From: Gammaproteobacteria bacterium
GTDB taxonomy: Bacteria > Pseudomonadota > Gammaproteobacteria > Pseudomonadales > Pseudohongiellaceae
Length of the DNA: 64,000 nucleotides
NCBI GenBank assembly: GCA_002730035.1
Contig: PBYU01000050.1
Location: forward strand, 129,678 to 193,677
Direction: 5' to 3'
This document shows positions 50,395-59,850 of this stretch, in pieces. Every line of letters begins with the position of its first letter. Positions within the stretch are counted from its first letter, which is position 1. A program made the position numbers and the translations under genes. The notes below the pieces were generated by a model, which was not told the DNA's origin, searched no databases, and was given only the letters and a program-made list of their open reading frames with translations.

Positions 50395-50412
50395 TTCAAG
50401 ATTCAAGACCTG
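50395..50412 (-). repeat. 18-bp inverted repeat, right copy (REP-like)
   Basis: TTCAAGATTCAAGACCTG is the exact reverse complement of 49709-49726. It lies 22 bases after the lipoprotein stop and just before the DUF3237 stop. Nothing suggests target-site duplications, so a composite element is not proven. Confidence 0.8.
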
Positions 50413-50425
50413 CCCCCGATTTATT

Positions 50426-50953
50426 TCACAGGATCTCGAATATGTCGTAGGCAACCTTTCCTTCAATCTGCTTGCTCTTGCCAACGCAGACGATGTGGTT
50501 GAGCCAATCGTATTTCTCCGAGGCGGTGTTAAACACCGGCGTCACACGCCAGTAAAGGCCGTTGTCATTGCGTGCCACTACACCTTTATAGGTCATGTAG
50601 ATAATTGCGCCATCGTCGGTATCCAGGGCGATGCGCACATCCAGGCTACTGTGGCCTGCCACCTGGGTAATCCAGTCGGCGCCGCCGTCACGCACAGTGC
50701 CGTTGAGGCGCGGACCGGAAAAAGTGCCGCCGGTAACCGGTGCGATCCGCGTGTGGCCAGTGTCCAGCTGCTCCGCCACATCCAGTGACAGTTCCATCAA
50801 GTAGGTCGATTCCAGCTCACTCGCTGGTGATTGGGCCGCTGTCATCTTGTTTGCTCCTAATGTAGAAAGTGTTCCCAGTGTGGTCGCCGTTATTGCAATC
50901 GCACTGCGGGTATTGAATTGTCTTCGGTTCATGGTCTTGTTGTGCTCGCTCAT
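50426..50953 (-). CDS. DUF3237 family protein, exported
   Basis: The start at 50953 has GGAGGAAT before it; the longer frame to 50998 is unlikely. The leader 'MNRRQFNTRSAIAITATT' is Tat-like. The mature part shows the DUF3237 pattern: 'LMELSLDVAEQLDTGHTRIA', 'VTGGTFSGPRLNGTVRDGGA', 'DWITQVAGHSSLDVRIALDT', 'DGAIIYMTYKGVV' and a C-terminal 'YDWLNHIVCVG'. The family is a small beta-barrel without known activity. It overlaps neither neighbour and is followed on the same strand by no other gene for this strand until the RND gene upstream. Confidence 0.85.
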   Translation of the reverse strand: MSEHNKTMNRRQFNTRSAIAITATTLGTLSTLGANKMTAAQSPASELESTYLMELSLDVAEQLDTGHTRIAPVTGGTFSGPRLNGTVRDGGADWITQVAGHSSLDVRIALDTDDGAIIYMTYKGVVARNDNGLYWRVTPVFNTASEKYDWLNHIVCVGKSKQIEGKVAYDIFEIL

Positions 50954-50998
50954 TACATTCCTCCACCGCAAAGCTGTGGCCATGATAAGACGAGACAA

Positions 50999-53341
50999 TC
51001 AGGAAGTCACAATTCTGTTGGATTTGAACCGGTTATCGAAGCGTTTGAGAATCGTAGGCAGGTACAACAGATCCAACACCAGTGCCAGTACTACGATTGG
51101 CACGAGCAGCTTGGCCGCCTGCTGAAAATAGAGCGTGTTTGCGCCGATCAGAATAGTTGTACCCAGCGCCAGCACCGCCGTGGTGATTGTCAGGGCTGGA
51201 CCAGCCACCCGGATGGCATGGCTAATTGAGTCTTCCTTGTTGGCACCGATGCGTCGGCCCTCGAGGTAATGGCTCAGGATATGCACCGTATCATCGACTA
51301 CCAGCCCGATGCTGATGCTGAACAGCATCATCACAAAGGGATCCAGCTGTCCGACAAACAGTGCCCATAGTCCAAATACAATCGTCGCCGGTAACAGGTT
51401 GGGAAGCACACTGAGGATGCCGAAGTAGATGCTACGCAGCCCGACAATCAGGCTCAGCGTGATCAGCAATAGACTGATGGAATATCCTTGTAGCAGCTCG
51501 ATTGTCACCAACTCGTCCATTCGTGCAAACAACAGAATACCGCTGCCGTGCAATAGTTCCAGTTGTGGAAAATCTTCTTTAAACTTATCGGTAATGCGCC
51601 CATCCAGATCGATCAACTGCTGGTTGGACATCGGAGTGGCATTCACAAATACGGCGATCAGGGAATTGTCGCTGTTAATAAATCCAGACAGGGAAAGGTC
51701 TTCCGTTTCCACCAACCGATACGCATTCAGGTAGTTGCCGACGCTCTCGGGGGTGTCGGGAATCTGGAAGAAGGCTGAATCGTTCTGGTTCGCCACACGC
51801 CCGACGGTCTTCACAATCTCGGCGATACTCGCTACCGACTCGATATCTTGCTGCTCGCCAAGCCAGTTCACAAACTGATCGATCTCGCGCAGGAAAGCAG
51901 GCTGAATGCCGCCATCTACTCTACCGGTATCGACGCCATAGCTTAATGCAGGGCCACGGTTTATCTTCTCCGTCACGTCGTCGTAGTATTGCTTGATGTC
52001 TGAGTCCGTGGCTATGAAATCCAGGCGATTGAAGTCTGTCTGGTTCAGTGGCAGTAGCAAAAAAGTTACCCCAGCCAAACCGGAACAGAACCAGAAGATC
52101 GTCTTGTCCTTGCGGTTGGTAAACTCGATGAGCTGTTGCAGGCTCTTCTACAGGAACGGTGGTCTGGCGGCTGCCGCTGCCGTAAGCGTGAGTGAGAACT
52201 GAATCAACAGTGCCGGTAGTATGGCCAGCGTCAACAAGTAAGCAAACACGATGCCGATCGCGACGATTTGCCCGAAATCCTGTATGGCTGGAGAGGAACA
52301 CATATTCAGGGAAGAGAAGCCGATGGCCGTGGTGAGTGCTGCCAGGGTAATCGGCTGAAAGTTGTGGGCTACGCTGAGCCGCATGGCTTTGGCCTTGCAA
52401 TCGTTCTTGTGTAGCGCCTGCTTGTAGATGGAGATGATATGCACGCTGTTAGCGACAGAGATGATGACGACCACCAGTGGGGCGATAATTGAGATGGTAT
52501 TAAAAGCGAAGCCGAGGTAAGCCAGCGCTCCTACGGTACAGAGGATTGTGAAGATCGTGTGGGTCAGGATGCACACGCCGAGGGCGGCTGACCTGAAGCA
52601 ATAGCAGATCGTCAACACGCAGATGAGAATGACGAAGGGCATCAGTGTAGTGAGGTCATCCACCATCGCCTGCTGGCTGGATTGTTCCAGCAACACATCG
52701 GCATTAGCCTGAATGGAAACCTCCGGGTGTGCAGCCCGCAGCTCCTCTCTTAGTGCCAGTATGGCATCGGCAATCTCCAGGCGTTCGGCACTGCTCGCCG
52801 TTTCGGCATCGAGATTTACAATTGCGAAGCTTAACTCGGCGTTAGTGGATAACAGGTTGGCGGTAAGTATGCGGTCAGCCACTGCCTCGTTCACCATGGC
52901 GTTCAGTTCGCTCTGCGAGTAATCGGCTATCGGCCTGGCAAACAGGCGGCGTTGGGTTTCCGGGTAAATGTAGTCGATTACAGAGACGAAGCTATCGGCA
53001 AATGGAAGCTCCGTGTATCGCTCTCTCAGGTCTGCGATCGCCTCGAGAATGACGGGCTCGAAGACATGGGATCCTTCCTCCGCGACGAAGGCGAAATACA
53101 CGTCCATCGGGGTTGGAAATTCATCGTTGAGTAATTCGAGTTCGTCTAGGTAGGGATCGCTGCGGGTGAGCAAGGCATCGAGCGATGTATCGAAACTGGT
53201 GCGCAGTATGCCGCTTGCCAGCAGCAGGGTGATCACGCTGGCAATCGTAAACAATATTTTGCAGTTGGCGACACAATAGTCGGCAATACGATCGGCAAGA
53301 GATTTCTGCACAAACTCCTTACTATCCGGCTCGTTTGCCAT
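50999..53341 (-). pseudogene. RND/MMPL-family exporter gene interrupted by an in-frame amber codon
   Basis: Both halves of an MMPL-type RND exporter are in one frame and only TAG at 52148-52150 divides them. The first half has the first helix, a large periplasmic loop and helices with 'ISIIAPLVVVIISVANSVHI' and 'AALTTAIGFSSLNM'. The second has the repeat of the same plan, 'MLFSISIGLVVDDTVHILSH' and 'AGPALTITTAVLALG'. The break lies in the loop after helix 6 ('ARPPFL' / 'KSLQQLIEFTNRK'). A CAG-to-TAG change would explain it. Each half alone lacks half of the trimer-forming unit. The intact paralog is at 59977. Confidence 0.78.
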
Positions 53342-53366
53342 CAGCGTTGTTTACTCCAGCCTGCCA

Positions 53367-53501
53367 CTACTCCGCCGATTGAGGAATCACGCTGCTTGCC
53401 GCGATAGTCCAGTTAGCGCCATCTGCCGAGAATGCTGTTGACTGCAGCAACACAAGTGCAAATGAAATCAGAAATACTGGTGCGCGCTTTAGAGATGGCA
53501 T
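53367..53501 (-). CDS. Small secreted peptide ORF upstream of the RND gene
   Basis: GAGGAA lies five bases before ATG 53501. The product is 44 residues with a signal peptide ('LKRAPVFLISFALVLLQSTA') and a mature 'DGANWTIAASSVIPQSAE' before TAG. Read through the TAG, the frame continues for only 14 more codons. It precedes the interrupted RND gene by 25 bases on the same strand, so it may be the broken or shortened first gene of that operon. Confidence 0.4.
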   Translation of the reverse strand: MPSLKRAPVFLISFALVLLQSTAFSADGANWTIAASSVIPQSAE

Positions 53502-53687
53502 GGGAGTTCCTCGTTATCCCTGTATTGAAATTCAGCCGATTGCTGCATATCAGACTACAGAATTACTGTATCTCAAAAGCCAACACGTAGTCGACAATAT
53601 ACTAGTCTCTAGAATATCTACTGTACATAGATACATGGTTTTGCTTGCCCATACAAACTTGCCAGCACCTCGGTTAATCTGCAGGCT

Positions 53688-53789
53688 ATGGAAATCCCGG
53701 AAAAACAACGGCAGCCCAGGTCCCAGCGGAATCTTCCGGCAGTATTGCTATTGGTGGTAGTCCTTGGTATCTATGTATTACTGCTCTAG
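53688..53789 (+). CDS. Very small single-helix membrane ORF
   Basis: 33 codons from ATG 53688: a basic, Gln/Arg/Pro-rich start ('EKQRQPRSQRN') followed by one hydrophobic helix ('LPAVLLLVVVLGIYVLLL') that ends at TAG. Single-helix peptides of this type exist in many bacteria, but it could also be a gene fragment in a decaying region. A perfect 16-base palindrome CTCTCCCGCGGGAGAG follows at 53834-53849. Confidence 0.3.
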   Translation: MEIPEKQRQPRSQRNLPAVLLLVVVLGIYVLLL

Positions 53790-53874
53790 GAAGTCACGAG
53801 TCACAAATCGATCGTTGCTGGTCTGGGCTATGACTCTCCCGCGGGAGAGCTAATAATAAATAAGACTGTTTGAG

Positions 53875-54303
53875 ATGCTCCAGATGTCCCTGAGAGAAGT
53901 TCTGGCATGTGCATGCTGTGTCTTCGCCTATGGCGCGGTTTCTGCACGCGGCGATCAAATATTCACTGCCCCTCGTACTTAGCACGGCCATCCTGATCTA
54001 CAGGTTTCGTGGACCAATCCTTCGCTAACCCCACTTACGCGATCGCCCGAGCTGGGAAATAAGAAGAACTACCCTCTAGATGGAATCGCTGCATTAGAAG
54101 CTGCGGTGGTGGAGCGGAATCGGATTGAGCGACTTCCTTCTGACCCAAATAGAGGCACACCCCCGGTCGGGGATCAAATTATCCAACAGGCAGACATCAA
54201 TTTTGGTGTCGCACCACTGAACTTCGTCTCGGTAAATGGAGAATATCCCACATCTCTTAGTATAAATTTCAAGAAACAATACAAATTTAGGGGCTACATA
54301 TGA
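53875..54303 (+). pseudogene. Decayed, truncated 'GxW' family paralog
   Basis: Read from ATG 53875 (or 53884) there is a signal-like start, then 'GDQIFTAPRT', an in-frame TAG (53980-53982), 'HGHPDLQVSWTNPSLTPLTR', 'PLDGIAALEAAVVERNRIER', 'LPSDPNRGTPPVG', 'VNGEYPTSLSINF' and a stop at 54301. This is recognisably the N-terminal third of the 25202/58824 family ('DLSGIWTNAS', 'FRTSIIIDP'). The remaining two thirds are missing. The stop overlaps the start of the next gene. Confidence 0.7.
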
Positions 54304-55091
54304 CCAAAGTTATAACAAGAATAATTTTTTTGGCCGGAATTCTCATGACATGGAATGTCCAGGCGCAATCGTCGGCGGCTGGATTATCCGGCATGTGGAG
54401 CGGTCCGCCAGATACCCCGGAAGGACTTTTTTGTTTCTTCTCCTGTTCTGACTACGCCTTGGAAGTACAGGTTGGTTTGCTGGATGATCCCGCCAACGAT
54501 GACCGTCCTTACGGCGCGCTCACAGCACAGGCCAACCGAATGTTCAGCGACAATGTGATGGAGCCGAAATTGACCGCGGCTACGCTCACTACGTACCCGC
54601 TCGATCCGGCTGAGGATCCTGGATTCCTGAAATGCGAACCTTGGGGTTTTGCTCGACAGATTTTTAGCCCGCACCAGAATGAGATCACCATCGAAGCGGA
54701 TCACATCGAAATGCACTACGGCGAATGGGATGCACGCCGCATGATCTATACCGACGGCAGGACAGCTCCTGAAAATCTCCAGGCAAGCCTGTTAGGTTAT
54801 TCGGTGGGTCATTTTGACGGGGCAACACTGGTTGTCAGCACGACACATGTCAGCGCAGGCATCCTGTCCCGTTTCGACCACAGTGATCAACTGACTGCAG
54901 AAGAGCGCTATTCGGTTTCCGCGGACGGTCTGATACTGACGCTTGATGCGACCTTTTCCGATCCCTGGGCATTGAAGCAGCCTTTAACTCTGAAGAAGAT
55001 CTGGAATTGGTCACTCGATGAGGAAATCTATTCCTACACAGACTGTGAAATACCCACTGATTTTATAGAGTCAAGAGGAGCAGCAAGATGA
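54300..55091 (+). CDS. Secreted 'GMW' family protein, unknown function
   Basis: 263 residues with a signal peptide ('RIIFLAGILMTWNVQAQ') and 'AGLSGMWSGPPDTPEGLFC' at the mature start, then 'DYALEVQVGLLDDPANDDRP', 'KCEPWGFARQIFSPHQNEIT', 'IEMHYGEWDARRMIYTDGR', 'GYSVGHFDGATLVVSTTHVS' and 'TLKKIWNWSLDEEIYSYTDC'. It shares the opening and the 'GDTLVV'-like strand with the 25202/58824 family but is a separate subgroup, often next to DUF6152. Its TGA overlaps the DUF6152 start by four bases. Confidence 0.72.
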   Translation: MTKVITRIIFLAGILMTWNVQAQSSAAGLSGMWSGPPDTPEGLFCFFSCSDYALEVQVGLLDDPANDDRPYGALTAQANRMFSDNVMEPKLTAATLTTYPLDPAEDPGFLKCEPWGFARQIFSPHQNEITIEADHIEMHYGEWDARRMIYTDGRTAPENLQASLLGYSVGHFDGATLVVSTTHVSAGILSRFDHSDQLTAEERYSVSADGLILTLDATFSDPWALKQPLTLKKIWNWSLDEEIYSYTDCEIPTDFIESRGAAR

Positions 55092-55513
55092 AATTCAGAA
55101 AATCGATGTTAGTCCTACTAGCCACCCTGTTGTTCAGTGGTCTTGCCTAGGCCCATCATTCATTCTTCGCCGTGTTTGATGGTGAACAGTTGGTTACCGT
55201 TACGGGAACTGTCACTAGATTCAGAATGGTAAATCCCCACGCCATGATGAGTATTGAAACCGTGGATGAGAGTGGTAATACACAATCCTGGTCTGTCGAA
55301 TTCGATGGCCGCCTTCACCTGACCAGGGCGGGCTGGAATCCCAGCACTTTCAAGGTTGGGGAACGACTGGAGGTTACCGGTAATCCAGCCAGATCCGGGT
55401 CGTCGATGATGTTCTTTAATAGCTCCGTCGATGCCGACGGTGTAAAGATTGTTCGCCCGAGGCTGGAATTAAACGAATCGATTGAAGAGCAGCGCAGGCA
55501 ACGCAGAGCCTAG
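55088..55513 (+). pseudogene. DUF6152 family gene with amber codon at the end of the signal peptide
   Basis: From ATG 55088: 'MKFRKSMLVLLATLLFSGLA', then TAG (55148-55150, codon 21), then the intact DUF6152 domain 'AHHSFFAVFDGEQLVTVTGT', 'VTRFRMVNPHAMMSIETVDE', 'LHLTRAGWNPSTFKVGERLE' and 'VTGNPARSGSSMMF', ending in TAG at 55511. 'AHHSF' at the mature start is diagnostic. Family members have one uninterrupted chain with the His pair after the signal cleavage site. It is translationally coupled to the gene before it. Confidence 0.75.
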
Positions 55514-55710
55514 CGCAATACTCAGAACTAGAGACCCTGGAGCGCAGTAGCAAGATTTACCCCAGGCAGAACTGGTTGATGACGGCGCGGCTGCTCCCGG
55601 AGTGCCAGCGCCATCAGCGGCTGGCTCGATCCACACATTAATAGTGGAAAGCTGCAGAAAGCTTTACGCTTTAAGTGCAGTCCACACCAATAACAAGGCA
55701 GGAGCTGAGA

Positions 55711-57135
55711 ATAAGTCGTAACAAGCAATTGGTCGCCTGGATACTTTTTCCTCTTGTGGCAATTGTCATTGCAACATTTGCCAATTCCTTTCCATCGGTA
55801 TTTCCAACCGGCACAACGATCTATGATCCGGGCAAGACCTGGAACGGGTACACCATCCATGATGCGCCGGAACCCCATGGCGGCGTACTCATCGACAAGA
55901 ATGGCAACGTGGTGAAGCAGTGGAAAGGTATTAACGCGGTACCCGGACCGGCTCGGATATTGCCCGGCGGTTATGTCATGGGCGGAGATATACCACGCCG
56001 GCCTAATCAGGAAGCGATCGCGCTGCTGTAGTTGGACTGGGACGGCAATGAAGTGTGGCGCTACGACCGCATAGAACAGGTGGTCACCGAGGAAACTGAG
56101 AATGAAGACGGCGAGAAGCAGGGCGGCGAGACAATCTGGTCCGCTCGCCAACACCACGACTGGCAGCGGGAAGGCAATCCAGTGGGTTACTACGCACCAG
56201 GCATGGAACCGCAGATCGCCAGTGGCAAGACACTGGTGCTGGCACACAAAAATGTGACGGTGCCTGAAATTTCTCCGAGGCGTCTGGAAGACGAATACAT
56301 CTACGAATTGAATTGGCAAGGCGAGGTCATCTGGGAATGGTTGGCCAGCGATCATGTGGACGAACTGGGTTTCTCAGAGAGGGCGCGCAAAGCCATTCAT
56401 CGCTCTGTGCAGTGGAGTGAAAGTCGCCAGAGTGCCGATTGGCTGCATATCAATTCCCTGTCCTATGTGGGACCCAACCAGTGGTTTGACGACGGGGACG
56501 AACGCTTTCATCCGGACAACGTGATATTCAGCGCCCGTGCCGCCAACATCATCGGCATCATCGACCGGGGAGGCAGTGTGGTTTGGCGACTGGGACCAGA
56601 CTACACAAGTACCGAAGCATCGAAACAGCTGGGTCAGATAATCGGTCAGCACAATCCCCATATCATTCCGGCAGGTCTGCCCGGTGCCGGTAACATGCTG
56701 GTCTTCGACAACGGAGGATCGGCCGGCTATGGATTCGCCGATCCGGCGGCGCCGAATGGCCGGGATTCGGTGCGACGGGACTTCTCCCGGGTACTGGAGT
56801 TCAATCCCGTTACCCTGGAGCTGGTCTGGGAGTATTCGATCGGTGCCACCGAAAAATTTAAATTCTTCAGCCACTACGTGAGCAATGCCCAGCGCCTGCC
56901 GAACGGCAACACCTTGGTTAACGAAGGATCTGACGGGCGCCTCTTCGAGCTAACGCCAGGCAAAGAAATTGTCTGGGAATACATGAGTCCATTCATAGGT
57001 ATCCGGGAGCCGATATCGCGGCGGATATTTCGTGCCTATCGCGTGCCCTATGACTGGATTCCGCAGCTGACCCCACCAACGGAAACAGCTGTCATTCCCC
57101 CGGATATCAGTACTTTTCGAGTGCCATCTCAATAA
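55711..57135 (+). pseudogene. Arylsulfotransferase (ASST)-like gene with lost start codon and an in-frame amber
   Basis: The frame of the beta-propeller ASST-like protein is complete except for two lesions. AGGAG (55700-55704) is six bases before ATA (55711) at the point where 'SRNKQLVAWILFPLVAIVIA' begins, so ATG probably became ATA; a GTG at 55675 has no ribosome binding site. TAG at 56029-56031 falls between 'RRPNQEAIALL' and 'LDWDGNEVWRYDR'. The rest shows 'QHHDWQREGNPVGYYAPG', 'SADWLHINSLSYVGPNQW', 'IGQHNPHIIPAGLPGAGNML' and 'FSHYVSNAQRLPNGNTLVNE', with the His residues expected of the family. It could still be read if both lesions are tolerated. Confidence 0.72.
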
Positions 57136-57271
57136 GCAGGATGGCAGTGGCTGAACAGCCAGTTTACTGGCAGCAGCAAGCACTCCTCGATCGGCTGACG
57201 GTAGATCCCGGGGCAGGTTGAGAATCGTGTTAACCTATGCCGATTGCGGTAGGCGATCTATGGTATAAACC

Positions 57272-57868
57272 ATGAATCAATTGACACTAATGGGGCGTGT
57301 ACTGGGCTTGTTAATGGCCTTTAGCACTAGTGTGGTGATCGCTCAGAAGCCTGACTCATCTGCACAGTCAACAATTGATGCAGAGCAGGCCAGTGAATTA
57401 CCGACTGACACTGCCGAGCGAGTGCGACAGACATCTAGGCCTCATCCGATCGAAGAGATTAGCGTGGTGGGGCAGCAGTCGCTGTTTCGATTGCGGCGGC
57501 GAGTTATAGAGAAAGAAGATGAAGTTTTCGCATTTTTCAATGCCAATAATAGCTCGAACAGGATAGACATTATCTGCGGCAAGCGGGTCAAGACGGGAAC
57601 CCATATTCCCAGGCGTGTATGTGAGCCGCGCTTCCTCAAGAATTTGCGTTCCTTCCAGATGAGAGGGTTTCTGCGGGGCTTTAGCTCGACTTTTAACTCA
57701 CAGCAGCAGCTGTTGTTTGAATCGACTGGTGATTTCGATCAGTTGCAAAGCGAAATAAGTGAGTTGATGCTCAGTTCTGAAGAGTTTGCCAACATGCTCG
57801 CCGACTATGCCGATTTGACAGATAACTACGCGGCACATCGAGCCGAGATGTTTGATAAAGATCAGTAG
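57272..57868 (+). CDS. Secreted protein, paralog of the 57979 product
   Basis: 198 residues, signal peptide to about 25 ('MAFSTSVVIAQ'). The core 'IEEISVVGQQSLFRLRRRVI' and 'EDEVFAFFNANNSSNRIDII' followed by 'KTGTHIPRRVCEP' recurs in the next gene as 'IEAITVIAEQTFFTLRVQIE', 'EEEVFALFNELNSSDEYDMT' and 'YTGSHLPQRDC'. Similar proteins are typical of marine gammaproteobacteria and remain uncharacterised. The C-terminal half is helical and polar. It is likely cotranscribed with 57979. Confidence 0.7.
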   Translation: MNQLTLMGRVLGLLMAFSTSVVIAQKPDSSAQSTIDAEQASELPTDTAERVRQTSRPHPIEEISVVGQQSLFRLRRRVIEKEDEVFAFFNANNSSNRIDIICGKRVKTGTHIPRRVCEPRFLKNLRSFQMRGFLRGFSSTFNSQQQLLFESTGDFDQLQSEISELMLSSEEFANMLADYADLTDNYAAHRAEMFDKDQ

Positions 57869-57978
57869 TTGGCACAAGCAAGCCGAGCAAGGAAACCGAA
57901 TCAGGTATATTGCCCGCGTGAAGAGCATGAAGTGGAAATGCAAGCAATGATTAGACCTGCCTGAAAGGAGTTGTTGCT

Positions 57979-58500
57979 ATGAGCAAACCCTTACGTACTG
58001 CTCTCATTCTGCTGCCCCTGGCGTGTTTGAGTTTCCCAGCTGTATTAGCCCAGCAAGCGGAGTCTGACGATGCCACGGAACCTTCAAGCACAGCACGGGA
58101 AATCGAAGCGATTACGGTAATCGCAGAGCAAACCTTCTTCACATTGAGAGTCCAGATTGAAGAAGCAGAAGAAGAAGTCTTTGCGCTGTTTAATGAACTC
58201 AACAGTTCTGATGAATACGATATGACCTGTACAGTTGAAGTTTATACCGGTTCTCACCTTCCGCAGCGCGATTGCATGGCAGCCTTTCTACGGGATGCCA
58301 TTTCGCAAAACGTTCAGGATTACGTGCAAGGGATTGACGTACAGCTGACACGCGATCAAGTCGAGAGTACGGTTTACGAAAAGGCAGGGAAGCTCGAAGC
58401 AGAAATGACTCGCCTGATTTTGACAAACGAGTCACTGTATCAGGCAATGGTGAAGTTAACGAGACTCGTAGGTGCTCTGGAAACCAAGAAGCGGCGTTAA
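57979..58500 (+). CDS. Secreted protein, paralog of the 57272 product
   Basis: 173 residues, signal peptide 'LRTALILLPLACLSFPAVLA'. It shares the core 'AITVIAEQTFF', 'VFALFNELNSSDEYDMTC' and 'GSHLPQRDCMAAFLRD' with the preceding gene, including two conserved cysteines (about 83 and 98) that could form a disulfide. A strong AGGAG site lies before the ATG. The C-terminal third is helical ('KAGKLEAEMTRLILTNESLY'). The pair probably arose by tandem duplication. Confidence 0.7.
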   Translation: MSKPLRTALILLPLACLSFPAVLAQQAESDDATEPSSTAREIEAITVIAEQTFFTLRVQIEEAEEEVFALFNELNSSDEYDMTCTVEVYTGSHLPQRDCMAAFLRDAISQNVQDYVQGIDVQLTRDQVESTVYEKAGKLEAEMTRLILTNESLYQAMVKLTRLVGALETKKRR

Positions 58501-58823
58501 CGGATTGTCTTTTTCCATTGTGTAGCTTGTGCGTGGAGTCCTGGAAGATTGCTACCAGGCAACTTCATTCCAGGGTTCCTCTTACTTCAAAATCTTGCCC
58601 AAAAGTTTTGCTTTAAGTGACTCTGTTGAAATAGTTCCCTTAAAAACATAGATATAGACTGATTCTGAGCGCCTCCAGGCAAACTTACTATGACGCGTTA
58701 TCTGACGGGATTAGAAAGCCTGAGACGAGTAGCCTGATTATTGAGACCGGTCGATAGAAGGAGTAAGCTCGGACTGATTGGCGGTGTATTGGAAAAACCT
58801 GTTTATTAAAGCGGAGGAAGAAC
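58501..58823. other. Non-coding gap upstream of the second GxW-RND pair
   Basis: No ORF with protein character. Just before 58824 is GCGGAGGAAG, a strong ribosome binding site seven bases from the ATG. I found no clear -35/-10 pair, terminator or operator, although the gap must hold the promoter for the GxW protein gene. Confidence 0.4.
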
Positions 58824-59825
58824 ATGGGACGCCGAATTGCACTATCTCTAGCATTTCCAATGATCCTGGCTCTCGCTGGAGTAGTTTCCGCCCAGGACTG
58901 GGTAATGCCACGCACAACCGATGGCAACCCGGACATGCAGGGTATCTGGAGCAATGCCTCCCAGACGCCGCTGGTAAGACCTGCCGAATTCGGTGAAAAA
59001 GGCTTTCTCACCCCTGAGGAAGCCACCGCCCAGATGCAGCAATGGCGCGATCGCTACAATCGGCTCGGGCAGGACATCGATCCCGATCGGCCACCCCCTA
59101 CCGACGGTAATGCCAACTTCGGGTACAACAGTTTCTGGTGGGATCCACGCGATGCGGCCATTGAGATTAATGGCCGGTTTCGTACCTCTATTATTATCGA
59201 TCCGGCCGATGGACAGATACCTTATATTGGCGGCGCAAATCCCGGCAACGACCTGCGCTCGAGGTGGCGAGCCAGGGAAGGAGTCGAACCCTTTGACTCC
59301 TACGAGCTTAGATCATTGGCGGAACGCTGTCTGCTCACCTTTGGTTCCGGTTCCGGGCCTCCCATGTTGCCGATTCTCTATAACAATAATTACCAGATTG
59401 TTCAGACCGGAGACTATGTGGTGATCCTGGTGGAGATGGTACATGATGCGCGGATTGTTCCCATCGAGCAGGAGCATAGCGCTACGGATTTCGAGAAATG
59501 GATGGGTGATTCGGTGGGATACTGGGATGGCGACACCCTGGTCGTGCGCACCAGAAATTTTCATCCTCAACAAGCCTTCCGTGGCAGCTCCGACCAGATG
59601 GTAATTACGGAGCGCTTCGACATGATTGCCAGCGACAAGATCAAGTATGCCTTTACCATCGAAGATCCTCTGACCTACACCCGTCCCTGGAGCGGCGAAG
59701 TGGCAATGAATCGCAAGCCCCCGGAAGAAGTCATGTATGAGTATGCCTGCCACGAAGGCAATTATGCCCTGAATGGCATCTTGGCGGGCGCCCGACGGCT
59801 CGAGGCAGATGCCACACAGAATTAG
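58824..59825 (+). CDS. Secreted 'GxW' family protein (DMQGIWSN type)
   Basis: Intact paralog of 25202. Signal peptide to about 24 ('FPMILALAGVVSAQ'), then 'DGNPDMQGIWSNASQTPLVR', 'PAEFGEKGFLTPEEATAQMQ', 'YNSFWWDPRDAAIEINGRFR', 'TSIIIDPADGQIPYIGG', 'RCLLTFGSGSGPPMLPILYN', 'DSVGYWDGDTLVVRTRNFHP' and 'YACHEGNYALNGILAGARR'. The two paralogs align along their whole length. A terminator follows at 59851. The RND exporter gene starts 150 bases later, so the two may form a functional pair, possibly ligand binding and export. Confidence 0.77.
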   Translation: MGRRIALSLAFPMILALAGVVSAQDWVMPRTTDGNPDMQGIWSNASQTPLVRPAEFGEKGFLTPEEATAQMQQWRDRYNRLGQDIDPDRPPPTDGNANFGYNSFWWDPRDAAIEINGRFRTSIIIDPADGQIPYIGGANPGNDLRSRWRAREGVEPFDSYELRSLAERCLLTFGSGSGPPMLPILYNNNYQIVQTGDYVVILVEMVHDARIVPIEQEHSATDFEKWMGDSVGYWDGDTLVVRTRNFHPQQAFRGSSDQMVITERFDMIASDKIKYAFTIEDPLTYTRPWSGEVAMNRKPPEEVMYEYACHEGNYALNGILAGARRLEADATQN

Positions 59826-59850
59826 GGCGTATCGAGCAAAGACTGCCATT

